Origin: DATKSS01 sp049582065
Lineage (GTDB): Bacteria > Chloroflexota > Dormibacteria > Dormibacterales > Dormibacteraceae
Length of the DNA stretch: 20,224 nt
Direction: 5' to 3'
NCBI GenBank assembly: GCA_049582065.1
Contig: JBAUTF010000020.1
Location: forward strand, 1-20,224
Of this stretch, positions 13,292 to 20,224 are shown piece after piece (position 1 is the stretch's first letter; each line of letters starts with the position of its first letter). The position numbers were made by a program, and so were the translations under genes. Below the pieces are notes generated by a model. It did no database searches. It saw only the letters and a program-made list of their open reading frames with translations, and was not told the origin of the DNA.

Positions 13292-13980
13292 GCGCGGCTC
13301 CATCTGCTCTGACGCGAAGCCTGCGGGCGGAGATGTCGAAGCTGGCGAATCCCGAACGGGCCAAGGCAATGGAGGCCTATATGAAATCCACGATGCCGTA
13401 CTACGGGTTGAGCCTCCCTCAGGTGCGTGGAGTTTGCAAGGCGGTGCTCCTGGAGCGCGAGCTCGGCTCTTGCGCCGGCTGGAAGAAAGCCGTGCTCGAG
13501 CTGTGGCGCGGGGCGCGCCGCCGCGAGGAGCGCTACGCCGCCCTTTACCTGTTGAGGCTGAAGCAATACCGAGAGTGCGTGGGCCCCGAGCTGATGCCGA
13601 TGATCGAGGAGATGGTCGAGACGGGCGCGTGGTGGGACGTGGTCGACGAGCTGGTGCACACGGTCGGCGAGCTGCTCCGAGCGTATCCCAACCAGGTCAG
13701 GCCGGTGATGCGAGCCTGGAGCACCGACTCCAACCTGTGGAAACGGCGCGTTTCGATCATCTGCCAGCTGTCCTTCAAGCGCGACACTGACCTCGAGCTC
13801 CTCTACGCCAACATCGAGCCGAACCTGGGCGACCGCGAGTTCTTCATTCGCAAAGCGATCGGATGGGCGCTGCGCCAGTACGCGCACTTCGACCCCCAAG
13901 AGGTGGAGCGATACGTGCGTGAACATGAAGCTGTGCTGAGTGGCCTGAGCCGCCGCGAAGCGTTGAAGAACTTCCGCTAG
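13288..13980 (+). CDS. AlkD-like DNA alkylation repair protein
   Basis: This is a 230-residue HEAT-like-repeat protein of the DNA alkylation repair (AlkC/AlkD) family, which removes N3- and N7-alkylated purines. LTRSLRAEMSKLANPERAKAMEAYMKSTMPYYGL forms the N-terminal helices. The WWDVVDELVHT stretch (115-125) carries the Trp and Asp equivalent to the catalytic pair of Bacillus cereus AlkD, and NLWKRRVSII and FFIRKAIGWALRQY form later helices. Typical length is 220-240. The TTG at 13288 was chosen because family proteins include the LTRSLRAE helix and it overlaps the SixA stop (TTGA). ATG 13333 is the alternative and would cut into that helix. It separates the phosphate genes from the hut genes and may be only a passenger in the operon. 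Confidence 0.87.
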   Translation: MSAAPSALTRSLRAEMSKLANPERAKAMEAYMKSTMPYYGLSLPQVRGVCKAVLLERELGSCAGWKKAVLELWRGARRREERYAALYLLRLKQYRECVGPELMPMIEEMVETGAWWDVVDELVHTVGELLRAYPNQVRPVMRAWSTDSNLWKRRVSIICQLSFKRDTDLELLYANIEPNLGDREFFIRKAIGWALRQYAHFDPQEVERYVREHEAVLSGLSRREALKNFR

Positions 13981-13983
13981 CCT
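13978..13983 (+). promoter_or_regulatory. Candidate -10 box of hutH (leaderless)
   Basis: TAGCCT overlaps the TAG of the AlkD-like gene and ends 7 nt before the hutH ATG. The context CCGCTAGnnTT and the distance are the same as at ppk1. There is no ribosome binding site in the 10-nt gap, so an internal leaderless start for the hut genes is plausible. Confidence 0.33.
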
Positions 13984-13990
13984 TGCACCG

Positions 13991-15523
13991 ATGACGGTCA
14001 CGCTGCGGGGTCCAGGCCTGTCGGAGGGCCAGGTCGTGGCCGTGGCCCGCGACAGAGAGCCGGTCGCCCTGGCCGCGGCCGCCCGGACGAGGATGGAACG
14101 GAGCCGCGCCCGCGTCGAGCGCGCAGCGGGGGCCCGCGAACCGGTTTACGGCGTGTCGACCGGCTTCGGGGCGCTGGCCCAGACCCGTGTCGCTCCTCTC
14201 CGCCAGCCGGAGCTCCAGCTCGCCCTCATCCGCTCGCACGCGGCGGGGATGGGCCCTCCGGTCGAGACCGAGGTGGTCAGGGCCACGATGCTGCTGAGGG
14301 CGCGCACCCTCGCCATGGGGCTCTCGGGCGTGAGGCCTGTGGTCGCGGAGGCGCTGATCGGGATGCTGAACGCCGGGATCACGCCGGTGGTGCCGCGCCA
14401 TGGGTCGGTCGGGGCGAGTGGCGACCTCGCCCCCCTCGCTCATGTGGCGCTCGCCCTCGTCGGGGAGGGCGAGGTCTTCGACGCGGACGGCACGAGGAAG
14501 CCGGCGCTGCAGGCGCTCAAGGCGGCCAGGCTGAAGCCGGTCAAGCTCGAGACCAAGGAAGGCCTGGCGCTGATCAACGGGACCGATGGGATGCTGGGCA
14601 TGCTCGCGCTCGCGTGTGCCGAGGCGGAGCTCCTCTTCCGCACGGCGGACGTGACCGCGGCCATGTCGGCCGAAGCACTGCTCGGCACCGACCGCACGTT
14701 CCAGGCTCGGCTGCACGAGATCCGGCCGCACCCTGGCCAGATCGCGAGCGCGGCCAACCTCGCCCGGTTGATGCGCGGTTCGCAGATCGTCGCCTCGCAC
14801 CGGCATTCGCAGCACGCCGTCCAGGATTCCTACTCGGTGCGGTGCAGCCCGCAGGTGGCGGGCGCGGCGCGCGACACGCTGGAGTTCGCCCGGCGCGTCG
14901 CGGCCATCGAGCTGTCATCCGCCGTCGACAACCCGGTGGTACTGGAGAACGGAGACGTCGAATCAACCGGCAACTTCCACGGCGAGCCGCTCGCCTTCGC
15001 GGCCGACTTTCTCGCCATCGCCGCGGCCGAGGTGGGCTCGATCGCCGAGCGTCGGGTCGATCGCCTCCTCGACCCGCATCGCTCCGAAGGCCTGCCGCCC
15101 TTTTTGGCCGAAGAGCCTGGTGTGAACTCGGGGCTGATGGTCGCGCAGTACACGGCGGCGGCCCTGGTGGCGGAGAACCGCAGGCTCGCCGCCCCGGCCA
15201 GCGTCGACTCGATCCCGACCTCGGGCATGCAGGAGGACCACGTGTCGATGGGTTGGGGCGCGACGTTGAAGCTGCGAACGGTACTCGGCAACCTCGGGCA
15301 CATCCTGGCCGTGGAGCTCGTCTCCGCCGCGAGGGCGCAGGACCTTCGCCGGCCGCTCGAACCGTCACCCGCCACCGCCGCGGTCCGTGACCTGCTGCGA
15401 ACGCGCGTCCCCGGCGCGGGCCCGGATCGAGTCGTCGCGCCCGACCTCGCGGCGGCGGAAGAGCTCATCCGCAGCGGCGCTGTCGTCGAGGCCGCCGAAT
15501 CCGTCACAGGTCCTTTGCGGTGA
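13991..15523 (+). CDS. hutH: Histidine ammonia-lyase (histidase)
   Basis: This 510-residue enzyme of the aromatic amino-acid lyase family deaminates L-histidine to trans-urocanate and ammonia, the first step of histidine use. The self-forming MIO cofactor comes from Ala-Ser-Gly at 142-144 in GSVGASGDLAPLAH. Tyr53 in VYGVSTGFG is the catalytic tyrosine. HRHSQHAVQDSYSVRCSPQ and SSAVDNPVV are further hallmarks. In the selectivity region, SHRHSQ and the normal bacterial HutH length favour histidase over phenylalanine or tyrosine ammonia-lyase, and the downstream hut genes settle it. The ATG at 13991 is 10 nt after the AlkD-like stop. The stop overlaps the hutU start by 4 nt (GTGA). Confidence 0.96.
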   Translation: MTVTLRGPGLSEGQVVAVARDREPVALAAAARTRMERSRARVERAAGAREPVYGVSTGFGALAQTRVAPLRQPELQLALIRSHAAGMGPPVETEVVRATMLLRARTLAMGLSGVRPVVAEALIGMLNAGITPVVPRHGSVGASGDLAPLAHVALALVGEGEVFDADGTRKPALQALKAARLKPVKLETKEGLALINGTDGMLGMLALACAEAELLFRTADVTAAMSAEALLGTDRTFQARLHEIRPHPGQIASAANLARLMRGSQIVASHRHSQHAVQDSYSVRCSPQVAGAARDTLEFARRVAAIELSSAVDNPVVLENGDVESTGNFHGEPLAFAADFLAIAAAEVGSIAERRVDRLLDPHRSEGLPPFLAEEPGVNSGLMVAQYTAAALVAENRRLAAPASVDSIPTSGMQEDHVSMGWGATLKLRTVLGNLGHILAVELVSAARAQDLRRPLEPSPATAAVRDLLRTRVPGAGPDRVVAPDLAAAEELIRSGAVVEAAESVTGPLR

Positions 15524-17166
15524 GCCACGTGATCCACGCCCCGCGCGGCTCCGAGATCAGCTGTCTCGGGTGGCCGCAGGAGGCCGCCATGCGCATGCTG
15601 ATGAACAACCTCGACCCCGAGGTCGCGGAGCGGCCGGAGGACCTGGTCGTGTACGGGGGGACGGGTCGCGCAGCCCGGTCGTGGGAGGCTTTCGACGCCA
15701 TCATCCGGGAGCTGCGAAGGCTCAAGGGCGACCAGACTCTGCTCGTCCAATCGGGCAAGCCGGTCGGCGTCTTCGACACGCACGAGTGGGCGCCGCGTGT
15801 ACTGATCTCCAACGCGATGCTCGTGCCCGAATGGGCCAACTGGGACGAGTTCAGGAGGCTCGAAGCGTTGGGCTTGACGATGTACGGCCAGATGACGGCC
15901 GGCTCGTGGATCTATATCGGCACGCAGGGCATTCTCCAGGGCACGTACGAGACGTTCGCTGCGATTGCGCGCAAGCGGTTCAACGGCTCGCTCGCGGGGA
16001 CGATCACCCTCACCGCCGGCCTCGGTGGTATGGGCGGCGCTCAGCCCCTCGCCATCACGCTCAACGGCGGGGTCGCGATCTGCATCGAGGTCGACCCCGA
16101 ACGCATCGAAAGGCGTCTCGAGCATCGATACCTGGACGTCCGAGCCGATGACCTGGAGCACGCGCTGCGACTTGCCGCCGATGCCAAGAAGGCGAGGCGA
16201 GCCCTGTCGATCGGCCTCCTCGGCAACGCGGCCGAGGTGCTGCCGGCGCTGGTCGCCCGCGGTTTCGACGTGGATGTGGTCACCGACCAGACCCCGGCCC
16301 ATGACCCGTTGAGCTACATCCCTGCCGGCCTCTCGCCGGAAGACGCGCAGGAGCTGCGCCTGGACGATCCGCAGGAATATGTAAGACGCGCGCGTGAGAG
16401 CATGGCCGTCCACGTCGATGCGATGGTCGGCTTCATGGACCGCGGCGCGGAGGTTTTCGACTACGGGAACAGCCTGCGCGCCGAGGCTCGCCTCGGAGGC
16501 AGCAAGCGGGCATTCGAGTTCCCCGGCTTCGTACCCGCCTACATCCGGCCGCTGTTTTGTGAGGGCAAAGGGCCGTTTCGCTGGGTCGCGCTGTCAGGAG
16601 ACCCGGCCGACATAGCCGCCACCGACCGCGCCATCGTCGAGGAGTTCTCCGACGATCCTGCGCTGGTGCGGTGGATCGAAGCCGCCGCCGAGCGGGTCAG
16701 GTTCCAGGGCCTTCCGGCGCGCATCTGCTGGCTCGGCTATGGCGAGCGTGCTCGCGCGGGCCGTCGATTCAACGAGCTCGTCCGCAGCGGCGCGGTAAAG
16801 GCGCCGATCGTGATCGGGCGGGACCATCTCGACTCAGGGTCCGTCGCGTCGCCCTATCGCGAGACTGAGTCCATGCTCGACGGCTCCGACGCCATCGCGG
16901 ATTGGCCGATCCTCAACGCGCTCCTCAACACCTCGAGCGGCGCCTCCTGGGTGAGCGTGCATCACGGCGGAGGCGTGGGAATCGGACGCTCGATCCACGC
17001 GGGCATGGTGGTCGTTGCGGACGGGACTGACGCCGCCGCTCGCAAGCTAGAGCGCGTTCTCACCAATGACCCCGGCACGGGGGTCATGCGCCATGCCGAC
17101 GCCGGCTACCAGCGCGCGGTGGAGGTCGCGCACGAGCGCGGCGTCCGCATCCCGATGCTGGAATGA
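15520..17166 (+). CDS. hutU: Urocanate hydratase (urocanase)
   Basis: This 548-residue NAD+-dependent enzyme hydrates urocanate to 4-imidazolone-5-propionate. Family motifs run in order: MRMLMNNLDPEVAERPEDLVVYGG, VQSGKPVGVF, MTAGSWIYIGTQGILQGTYET, TLTAGLGGMGGAQP (NAD binding), and the urocanase signature FQGLPARICWLG (395-406) with the conserved Cys403. Length is typical (about 550). The GTG start overlaps the hutH stop, so no separate ribosome binding site is needed. The stop overlaps the next start (ATGA). No truncation or unusual residue is seen. Confidence 0.97.
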   Translation: MSHVIHAPRGSEISCLGWPQEAAMRMLMNNLDPEVAERPEDLVVYGGTGRAARSWEAFDAIIRELRRLKGDQTLLVQSGKPVGVFDTHEWAPRVLISNAMLVPEWANWDEFRRLEALGLTMYGQMTAGSWIYIGTQGILQGTYETFAAIARKRFNGSLAGTITLTAGLGGMGGAQPLAITLNGGVAICIEVDPERIERRLEHRYLDVRADDLEHALRLAADAKKARRALSIGLLGNAAEVLPALVARGFDVDVVTDQTPAHDPLSYIPAGLSPEDAQELRLDDPQEYVRRARESMAVHVDAMVGFMDRGAEVFDYGNSLRAEARLGGSKRAFEFPGFVPAYIRPLFCEGKGPFRWVALSGDPADIAATDRAIVEEFSDDPALVRWIEAAAERVRFQGLPARICWLGYGERARAGRRFNELVRSGAVKAPIVIGRDHLDSGSVASPYRETESMLDGSDAIADWPILNALLNTSSGASWVSVHHGGGVGIGRSIHAGMVVVADGTDAAARKLERVLTNDPGTGVMRHADAGYQRAVEVAHERGVRIPMLE

Positions 17167-18383
17167 GAAGCGGCGGGGTCTGGCACGCCGAGCAGGCGTG
17201 GTTGGGTCACCGTGCGGCGGATGTGCTGATCGAGGTCGAGAACGGTTTGATCAAGTCGATCACCGAAGGTGTCCCTGCCCCGGCGGGCGCCACTGCCTTG
17301 AAGGGCTGGACGATTCCGGGTATGGCCAACGTGCACAGCCACGCGTTTCAGCGCGTGCTGCGCGGCCGGGTGGAATCCGGGAGTGGCGACTTCTGGGAGT
17401 GGCGGCAGGAGATGTACCGCGCCACCCAATGGACGGCGGACGCCTACCTTGACCATTGCGCCTCGGTGTTCACCGAGATGCTGGCTGCCGGCATCACGGC
17501 CGTGGGCGAGTTCCACTACCTTCACGCCGGCGGCAACGAGCTGGGCAAGTCGGTGATCGCGGCCGCCCGGAAGACTGGCATCCGCCTCACCCTGCTCGAC
17601 ACCTGCTACCTGCATGGCGGCGTCGACGGCCGTCCACTCGAAGGGGCTCAGCGGTCGTTCTCGGATGGCGATGCGCAGCGGTGGGCCGCGCGCGTGGACG
17701 AGCTGGAAAGCGGCGAAGGGGTGCGAATCGCCGCCGCGATCCACAGCGTGCGCGCCGTCGACCCCACGGCCATGCGCGTCGTGGCCGCCTGGGCGCGCAA
17801 TCGAGGCGCTCCTCTGCACGTCCACCTGGCCGAGCAGCCTGCGGAGGTCGATCTGTGCATGGCGGCGCACAGCTGCACGCCCGCCGCCCTGCTGGAGCGC
17901 GAAGGCATCCTCGGCGATGATGTGACGGCAGTGCACGCCATCCACCTCGATGAGAGTGACATCGCGCTCCTGGGGCGCCGGCGGGTAGCGGTTTGCGCAT
18001 GCACCACGTCCGAGCGAGACCTGGGCGATCGCGTCGGGCCGCTGGGCGCGCTTGCGGCTGCCGGCTCGCCTTTGACCGTCGGAAGCGATTCGAACGCGGT
18101 CATCGACATGCTCGAAGAGGCGCGCGGGCTCGAGCTCGATCAGCGCCGCGCGACAGGCCGGCGCGTGCACCATCAACCGCAGGCGCTCCTGCAGGCCGCG
18201 ACCGCCAACGGCATGCGGGCTCTTGGCTGGGACGCGGGTGAGCTGAAAGCGGGCAAGCTGGCTGACTTCGTCACCCTGCGAGCGCCGAACACTGATCTCG
18301 ACCCGGGCTACCTGGTCTTCGGGCTATCAGGCGGCGACGTCACCAACGTCGTCGTCGGCGGCAGGATCGTCGTTTCGAGATGA
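17163..18383 (+). CDS. hutF: Formimidoylglutamate deiminase
   Basis: This 406-residue amidohydrolase converts N-formimino-L-glutamate to N-formyl-L-glutamate and ammonia. The zinc site is visible: His58 and His60 in NVHSHAFQR, His221 in HVHLAEQ with Glu224, the VHAIHLDE histidines (258, 261) and Asp309 in VGSDSNAV. The HSHAFQR variant of the HxH motif is characteristic of HutF rather than guanine or chlorohydrolase deaminases. Length is slightly short (about 450 in Pseudomonas). It sits between hutU and hutI, overlapping each by 4 nt. Its presence shows the five-enzyme histidine pathway, which still needs the deformylase HutG to yield glutamate and formate; that gene is not in the window. Confidence 0.92.
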   Translation: MRSGGVWHAEQAWLGHRAADVLIEVENGLIKSITEGVPAPAGATALKGWTIPGMANVHSHAFQRVLRGRVESGSGDFWEWRQEMYRATQWTADAYLDHCASVFTEMLAAGITAVGEFHYLHAGGNELGKSVIAAARKTGIRLTLLDTCYLHGGVDGRPLEGAQRSFSDGDAQRWAARVDELESGEGVRIAAAIHSVRAVDPTAMRVVAAWARNRGAPLHVHLAEQPAEVDLCMAAHSCTPAALLEREGILGDDVTAVHAIHLDESDIALLGRRRVAVCACTTSERDLGDRVGPLGALAAAGSPLTVGSDSNAVIDMLEEARGLELDQRRATGRRVHHQPQALLQAATANGMRALGWDAGELKAGKLADFVTLRAPNTDLDPGYLVFGLSGGDVTNVVVGGRIVVSR

Positions 18384-19573
18384 GGCGCCTGCGCAACATC
18401 GGGCGGCTGTTCACGGGCACTGCCGCGGGCGTGATCGAAAATGCGGCGGTGATCTGTGCCGGCGAGCACATCGCCTGGTGCGGCAAGCACGGCGATGAGC
18501 CGAGCGAGCTGATGGAATCGATCATCGAGGAGGACGACTGCGCCGGCGGCCTGGTCACCGCCGGGTTGATCGACGCCCACACGCATCCGGTGTACGCGGG
18601 CGACCGGATGGCTGAGGTCGCGATGCGCACGGCGGGCGCGTCCTACGCGCAGGTCGCGGAAGCGGGTGGAGGCATTCGCGCCACCGTGAAGGCCACCAGG
18701 GCCGAGCCGGCGAGCGTGCTCGAACAGGCCACTGCGCGCAGGCTGTGGACCTGGCTCGAGGGAGGCGCCACGACGGTCGAGGCCAAGACCGGCTACCACC
18801 TCGAGCGTGAAGGGGAGCTCGCCACGACTCGCATGCTGGCGCGTCTCGCCGAACGCCAGGATCTGCCGCGGGTCGAGGTGACCTTCCTCGCGGCCCACGC
18901 TCTGCCCCCTGACCGCTGGGCGCGCACCGGTACGTATGCGAAGGAGGCCGCGAGCTGGTGCGAGGACGCGCACCTCGCCGGCGCGCGCTTCTGCGACGTC
19001 TTTTGCGACCGGGGCTACTTCACCGTCGCGCAGTCGCGCGCCATTCTTAAGGCGGCGCACGCGGCGCGGCTGATACCGCGCATCCACGCGGACGAGCTTG
19101 CGCGCACCGGCGGCTCTCGCCTTGCGGCGGAGCTTCACGCCGTTTCGGCTGACCATCTGCTCCGAGCCAATGCGAGCGACGCGGTCGCGCTAGCTCAAGC
19201 AGGCGTGGTGGCCACGTTGGCCCCGGGGACGGCGCTTTCGATCGGCAGGCTGCCGCCGGTCAAAGAGCTTGCGGCGGCCGGCGCGGTGATCGCCCTCGGC
19301 ACGGACCACAATCCGGGAACGAGCGGGATCACGAGCATGAGCCTGGTGGTTGCGATGGCGGTGGGGGTGTTCAAGATGTCGGCGGAGCGAGCCCTGATCG
19401 CGGCCACGGTAGGAGGAGCGCATTCACTCTCGCGTTCAGACCGGGGGGTTGTCGCTCCGCGCAAGCTGGCTGACCTGGTGCTGTGGGAGGCGGAGCATGA
19501 GGGCGCCTTCGCCTGGGCTTACGGCCTCAAACCGCGCATCGTCTGGCGGGGAGGTTCGCAAGTATTTGCCTGA
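18380..19573 (+). CDS. hutI: Imidazolonepropionase
   Basis: This 397-residue metal-dependent amidohydrolase opens 4-imidazolone-5-propionate to N-formimino-L-glutamate, the third step of the pathway. Motifs are HTHPVYAGDR (67-76, metal-binding His67 and His69), AGASYAQVAEAGGGIRATV, VEAKTGYHL (the SKSGYGL site of the family), IHADEL with His236, SADHL, and LGTDHNPGT with Asp309. The His in place of the more usual Phe in DFNPG is a small difference. Length is normal. The ATG overlaps the hutF stop. Gene order places it after hutF although its reaction comes before it. It ends the tight run, and a new promoter follows within the next 40 nt. Confidence 0.95.
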   Translation: MRRLRNIGRLFTGTAAGVIENAAVICAGEHIAWCGKHGDEPSELMESIIEEDDCAGGLVTAGLIDAHTHPVYAGDRMAEVAMRTAGASYAQVAEAGGGIRATVKATRAEPASVLEQATARRLWTWLEGGATTVEAKTGYHLEREGELATTRMLARLAERQDLPRVEVTFLAAHALPPDRWARTGTYAKEAASWCEDAHLAGARFCDVFCDRGYFTVAQSRAILKAAHAARLIPRIHADELARTGGSRLAAELHAVSADHLLRANASDAVALAQAGVVATLAPGTALSIGRLPPVKELAAAGAVIALGTDHNPGTSGITSMSLVVAMAVGVFKMSAERALIAATVGGAHSLSRSDRGVVAPRKLADLVLWEAEHEGAFAWAYGLKPRIVWRGGSQVFA

Positions 19574-19580
19574 TTTTGAG

Positions 19581-19609
19581 TTGCTAAACACGTGCAATCG
19601 GCATATAAG
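19581..19609 (+). promoter_or_regulatory. Sigma70-type promoter of the terminal membrane-protein gene
   Basis: TTGCTA (19581-19586) and TATAAG (19604-19609) are separated by the ideal 17 nt, in a locally AT-rich gap. This would give a 5' leader of about 65 nt before the GTG at 19681. It is the best promoter match in the window. Confidence 0.62.
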
Positions 19610-19615
19610 TTGCAC
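19592..19615. promoter_or_regulatory. Inverted repeat overlapping the -10 box
   Basis: GTGCAA (19592-19597) and TTGCAC (19610-19615) are perfect inverted arms 12 nt apart that bracket the -10 element. The geometry suits a dimeric repressor. No regulator gene is adjacent, so the binding protein is unknown. Confidence 0.42.
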
Positions 19616-19680
19616 ATGTACGGCCGCCGCGCTGCGAACACGAATCAACAAACGCGGTCGAAAATGGAGGAAGTCTGCTA

Positions 19681-20073
19681 GTGGCAAAGTGGAATCCCTT
19701 GGCGTTGAAGCTTCTGATGTGGGTGATGGGAGTGCTGCTCGTCGTGGGCTCAGGACTGAGCTTCATCGGCAACAGTTTCTTTCAGTTCGGCAGCGTTTGG
19801 GGCATCAGCGCCCCGGTAGCTGGCGTCGCTTTCGGGGCGGGCGTCATGATCGCGGGATTCGACCCGATCGCAAACGTGAGCTGGGTCCGCGCGGTCATCC
19901 TCTACGCGATCCTCGAGGTCGTCTGGGAGATCTTCGACGCGATCAGCATCGGGCGTTTTGACATCATCCCGTTCGTCGTCGCCATCGTCGTCGCAGTGAT
20001 TCTCCTGGTGCTCTACCCAAACAAGCCGGCTCTCTGGATGCAGGGAGGCACCTCAGCAGGAGCCCGCGCCTAG
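19681..20073 (+). CDS. Small integral membrane protein of unknown function
   Basis: This 130-residue hydrophobic protein has four predicted membrane segments, at about 8-30, 41-61, 66-88 and 94-112, and a short polar tail ending GTSAGARA. The FDPIANVSWVRAVILYAILEV stretch puts conserved-looking polar residues (Asp61, Asn65, Trp68, Arg70) between segments two and three. I do not recognise the family; it resembles the many small membrane proteins of soil bacteria. The GTG is supported by GGAGGAAG at 19667-19674, a strong ribosome binding site. It has its own promoter and terminator, so it is a monocistronic gene independent of the hut genes. Confidence 0.8.
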   Translation: MAKWNPLALKLLMWVMGVLLVVGSGLSFIGNSFFQFGSVWGISAPVAGVAFGAGVMIAGFDPIANVSWVRAVILYAILEVVWEIFDAISIGRFDIIPFVVAIVVAVILLVLYPNKPALWMQGGTSAGARA

Positions 20074-20093
20074 TCCAACAGTCGCACCACCCG

Positions 20094-20126
20094 AAGGGGC
20101 AGCATCCGCTGCCCCTTTTCTTTTTC
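20094..20126 (+). terminator. Intrinsic terminator
   Basis: AAGGGGCAGC and GCTGCCCCTT form a perfect 10-bp stem with a 4-nt ATCC loop, followed by TTTTCTTTTTC. It lies 20 nt after the stop of the membrane-protein gene and is a classical rho-independent terminator. Confidence 0.93.
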
Positions 20127-20127
20127 A

Positions 20128-20206
20128 CTTCCCCACGCAGTGGGGAAGGTGGCCCGCAGGGCCGGATGGGGAGACCTAGGCGCGACTGCCATTCGACCTC
20201 CCCATC
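20128..20206. repeat. Palindromic intergenic repeat element (REP-like)
   Basis: Three dyads lie in tandem: CTTCCCCAC-GCA-GTGGGGAAG (20128-20148, 9-bp perfect stem), GGCCC-GCA-GGGCC (20151-20163), and GATGGGGAG (20165-20173) pairing with CTCCCCATC (20198-20206). Two share the same GCA loop. The layout resembles dispersed palindromic intergenic repeats of many high-GC genomes. Only one copy is in the window, so repetition cannot be shown here. Confidence 0.55.
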
Positions 20207-20224
20207 CCCGTCTCCGCCGGGTAC

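Noticed and set aside
14830..16413. A 527-codon open frame on the minus strand
   Set aside because: It lies opposite hutH and hutU, both fully supported by family motifs; the translation shows no recognisable domain.
1..20224. CRISPR array, integrase, transposase, or rRNA/tRNA genes
   Set aside because: No regularly spaced direct repeats, no recognisable recombinase or DDE motifs, and no structural RNA gene were seen on either strand.

Overview
The window comes from a high-GC soil-type bacterium. Several traits point toward the Chloroflexota / Candidatus Dormibacterota / Actinobacteriota end of the tree: GTG and TTG starts, apparently leaderless genes with TAnnnT -10 boxes, an Rv3369-like FMN/F420 flavoprotein, a DrrAB-type exporter, a lone Flp pilin and a CYTH-CHAD protein beside ppk1. 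The lineage is an inference from gene content; no rRNA or tRNA gene is present.

Region 1 (1-3240) is sparse and odd. No large gene is convincing. It holds a cluster of very small cysteine-rich reading frames: two copies of a zinc-ribbon peptide (331-471, broken; 2421-2618), two copies of a WCCxxC peptide on opposite strands (926-1177 and 1654-1818), a stand-alone ClpX-type C4 zinc finger (1388-1642) coupled to one of them, and a possible further Cys-rich mini-ORF (804-932). A protein of unknown function (2117-2407) precedes the second zinc ribbon. Truncations and a start-codon loss suggest a decaying accessory region. This is the least ordinary part of the window.

Region 2 (3243-8747) starts with a plus-strand SnoaL-like protein. 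The minus strand then reads lysR, ABC ATPase, ABC-2 permease and PPOX flavoprotein as a tight operon, followed after short gaps by a four-helix membrane protein and a tryptophanase. The lysR promoter appears leaderless and carries a dyad between -35 and -10.

Region 3 (8883-19573, plus strand) begins with a self-contained Flp pilin gene and its hairpin. Eight tightly spaced genes follow: ppk1, CYTH-CHAD, SixA-like phosphatase, AlkD-like DNA glycosylase, hutH, hutU, hutF and hutI. The first three suggest polyphosphate synthesis and binding plus phosphohistidine turnover. The last four convert histidine through urocanate, imidazolone propionate and formiminoglutamate to N-formylglutamate; the deformylase HutG is not in the window. 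Candidate -10 boxes 7 nt before the start codons of ppk1 and hutH suggest two leaderless transcription starts inside this run.

Region 4 (19574-20224) holds a well-formed promoter overlapping an inverted repeat, a small membrane protein with a good ribosome binding site, a textbook intrinsic terminator, and a palindrome-rich intergenic repeat at the window end.
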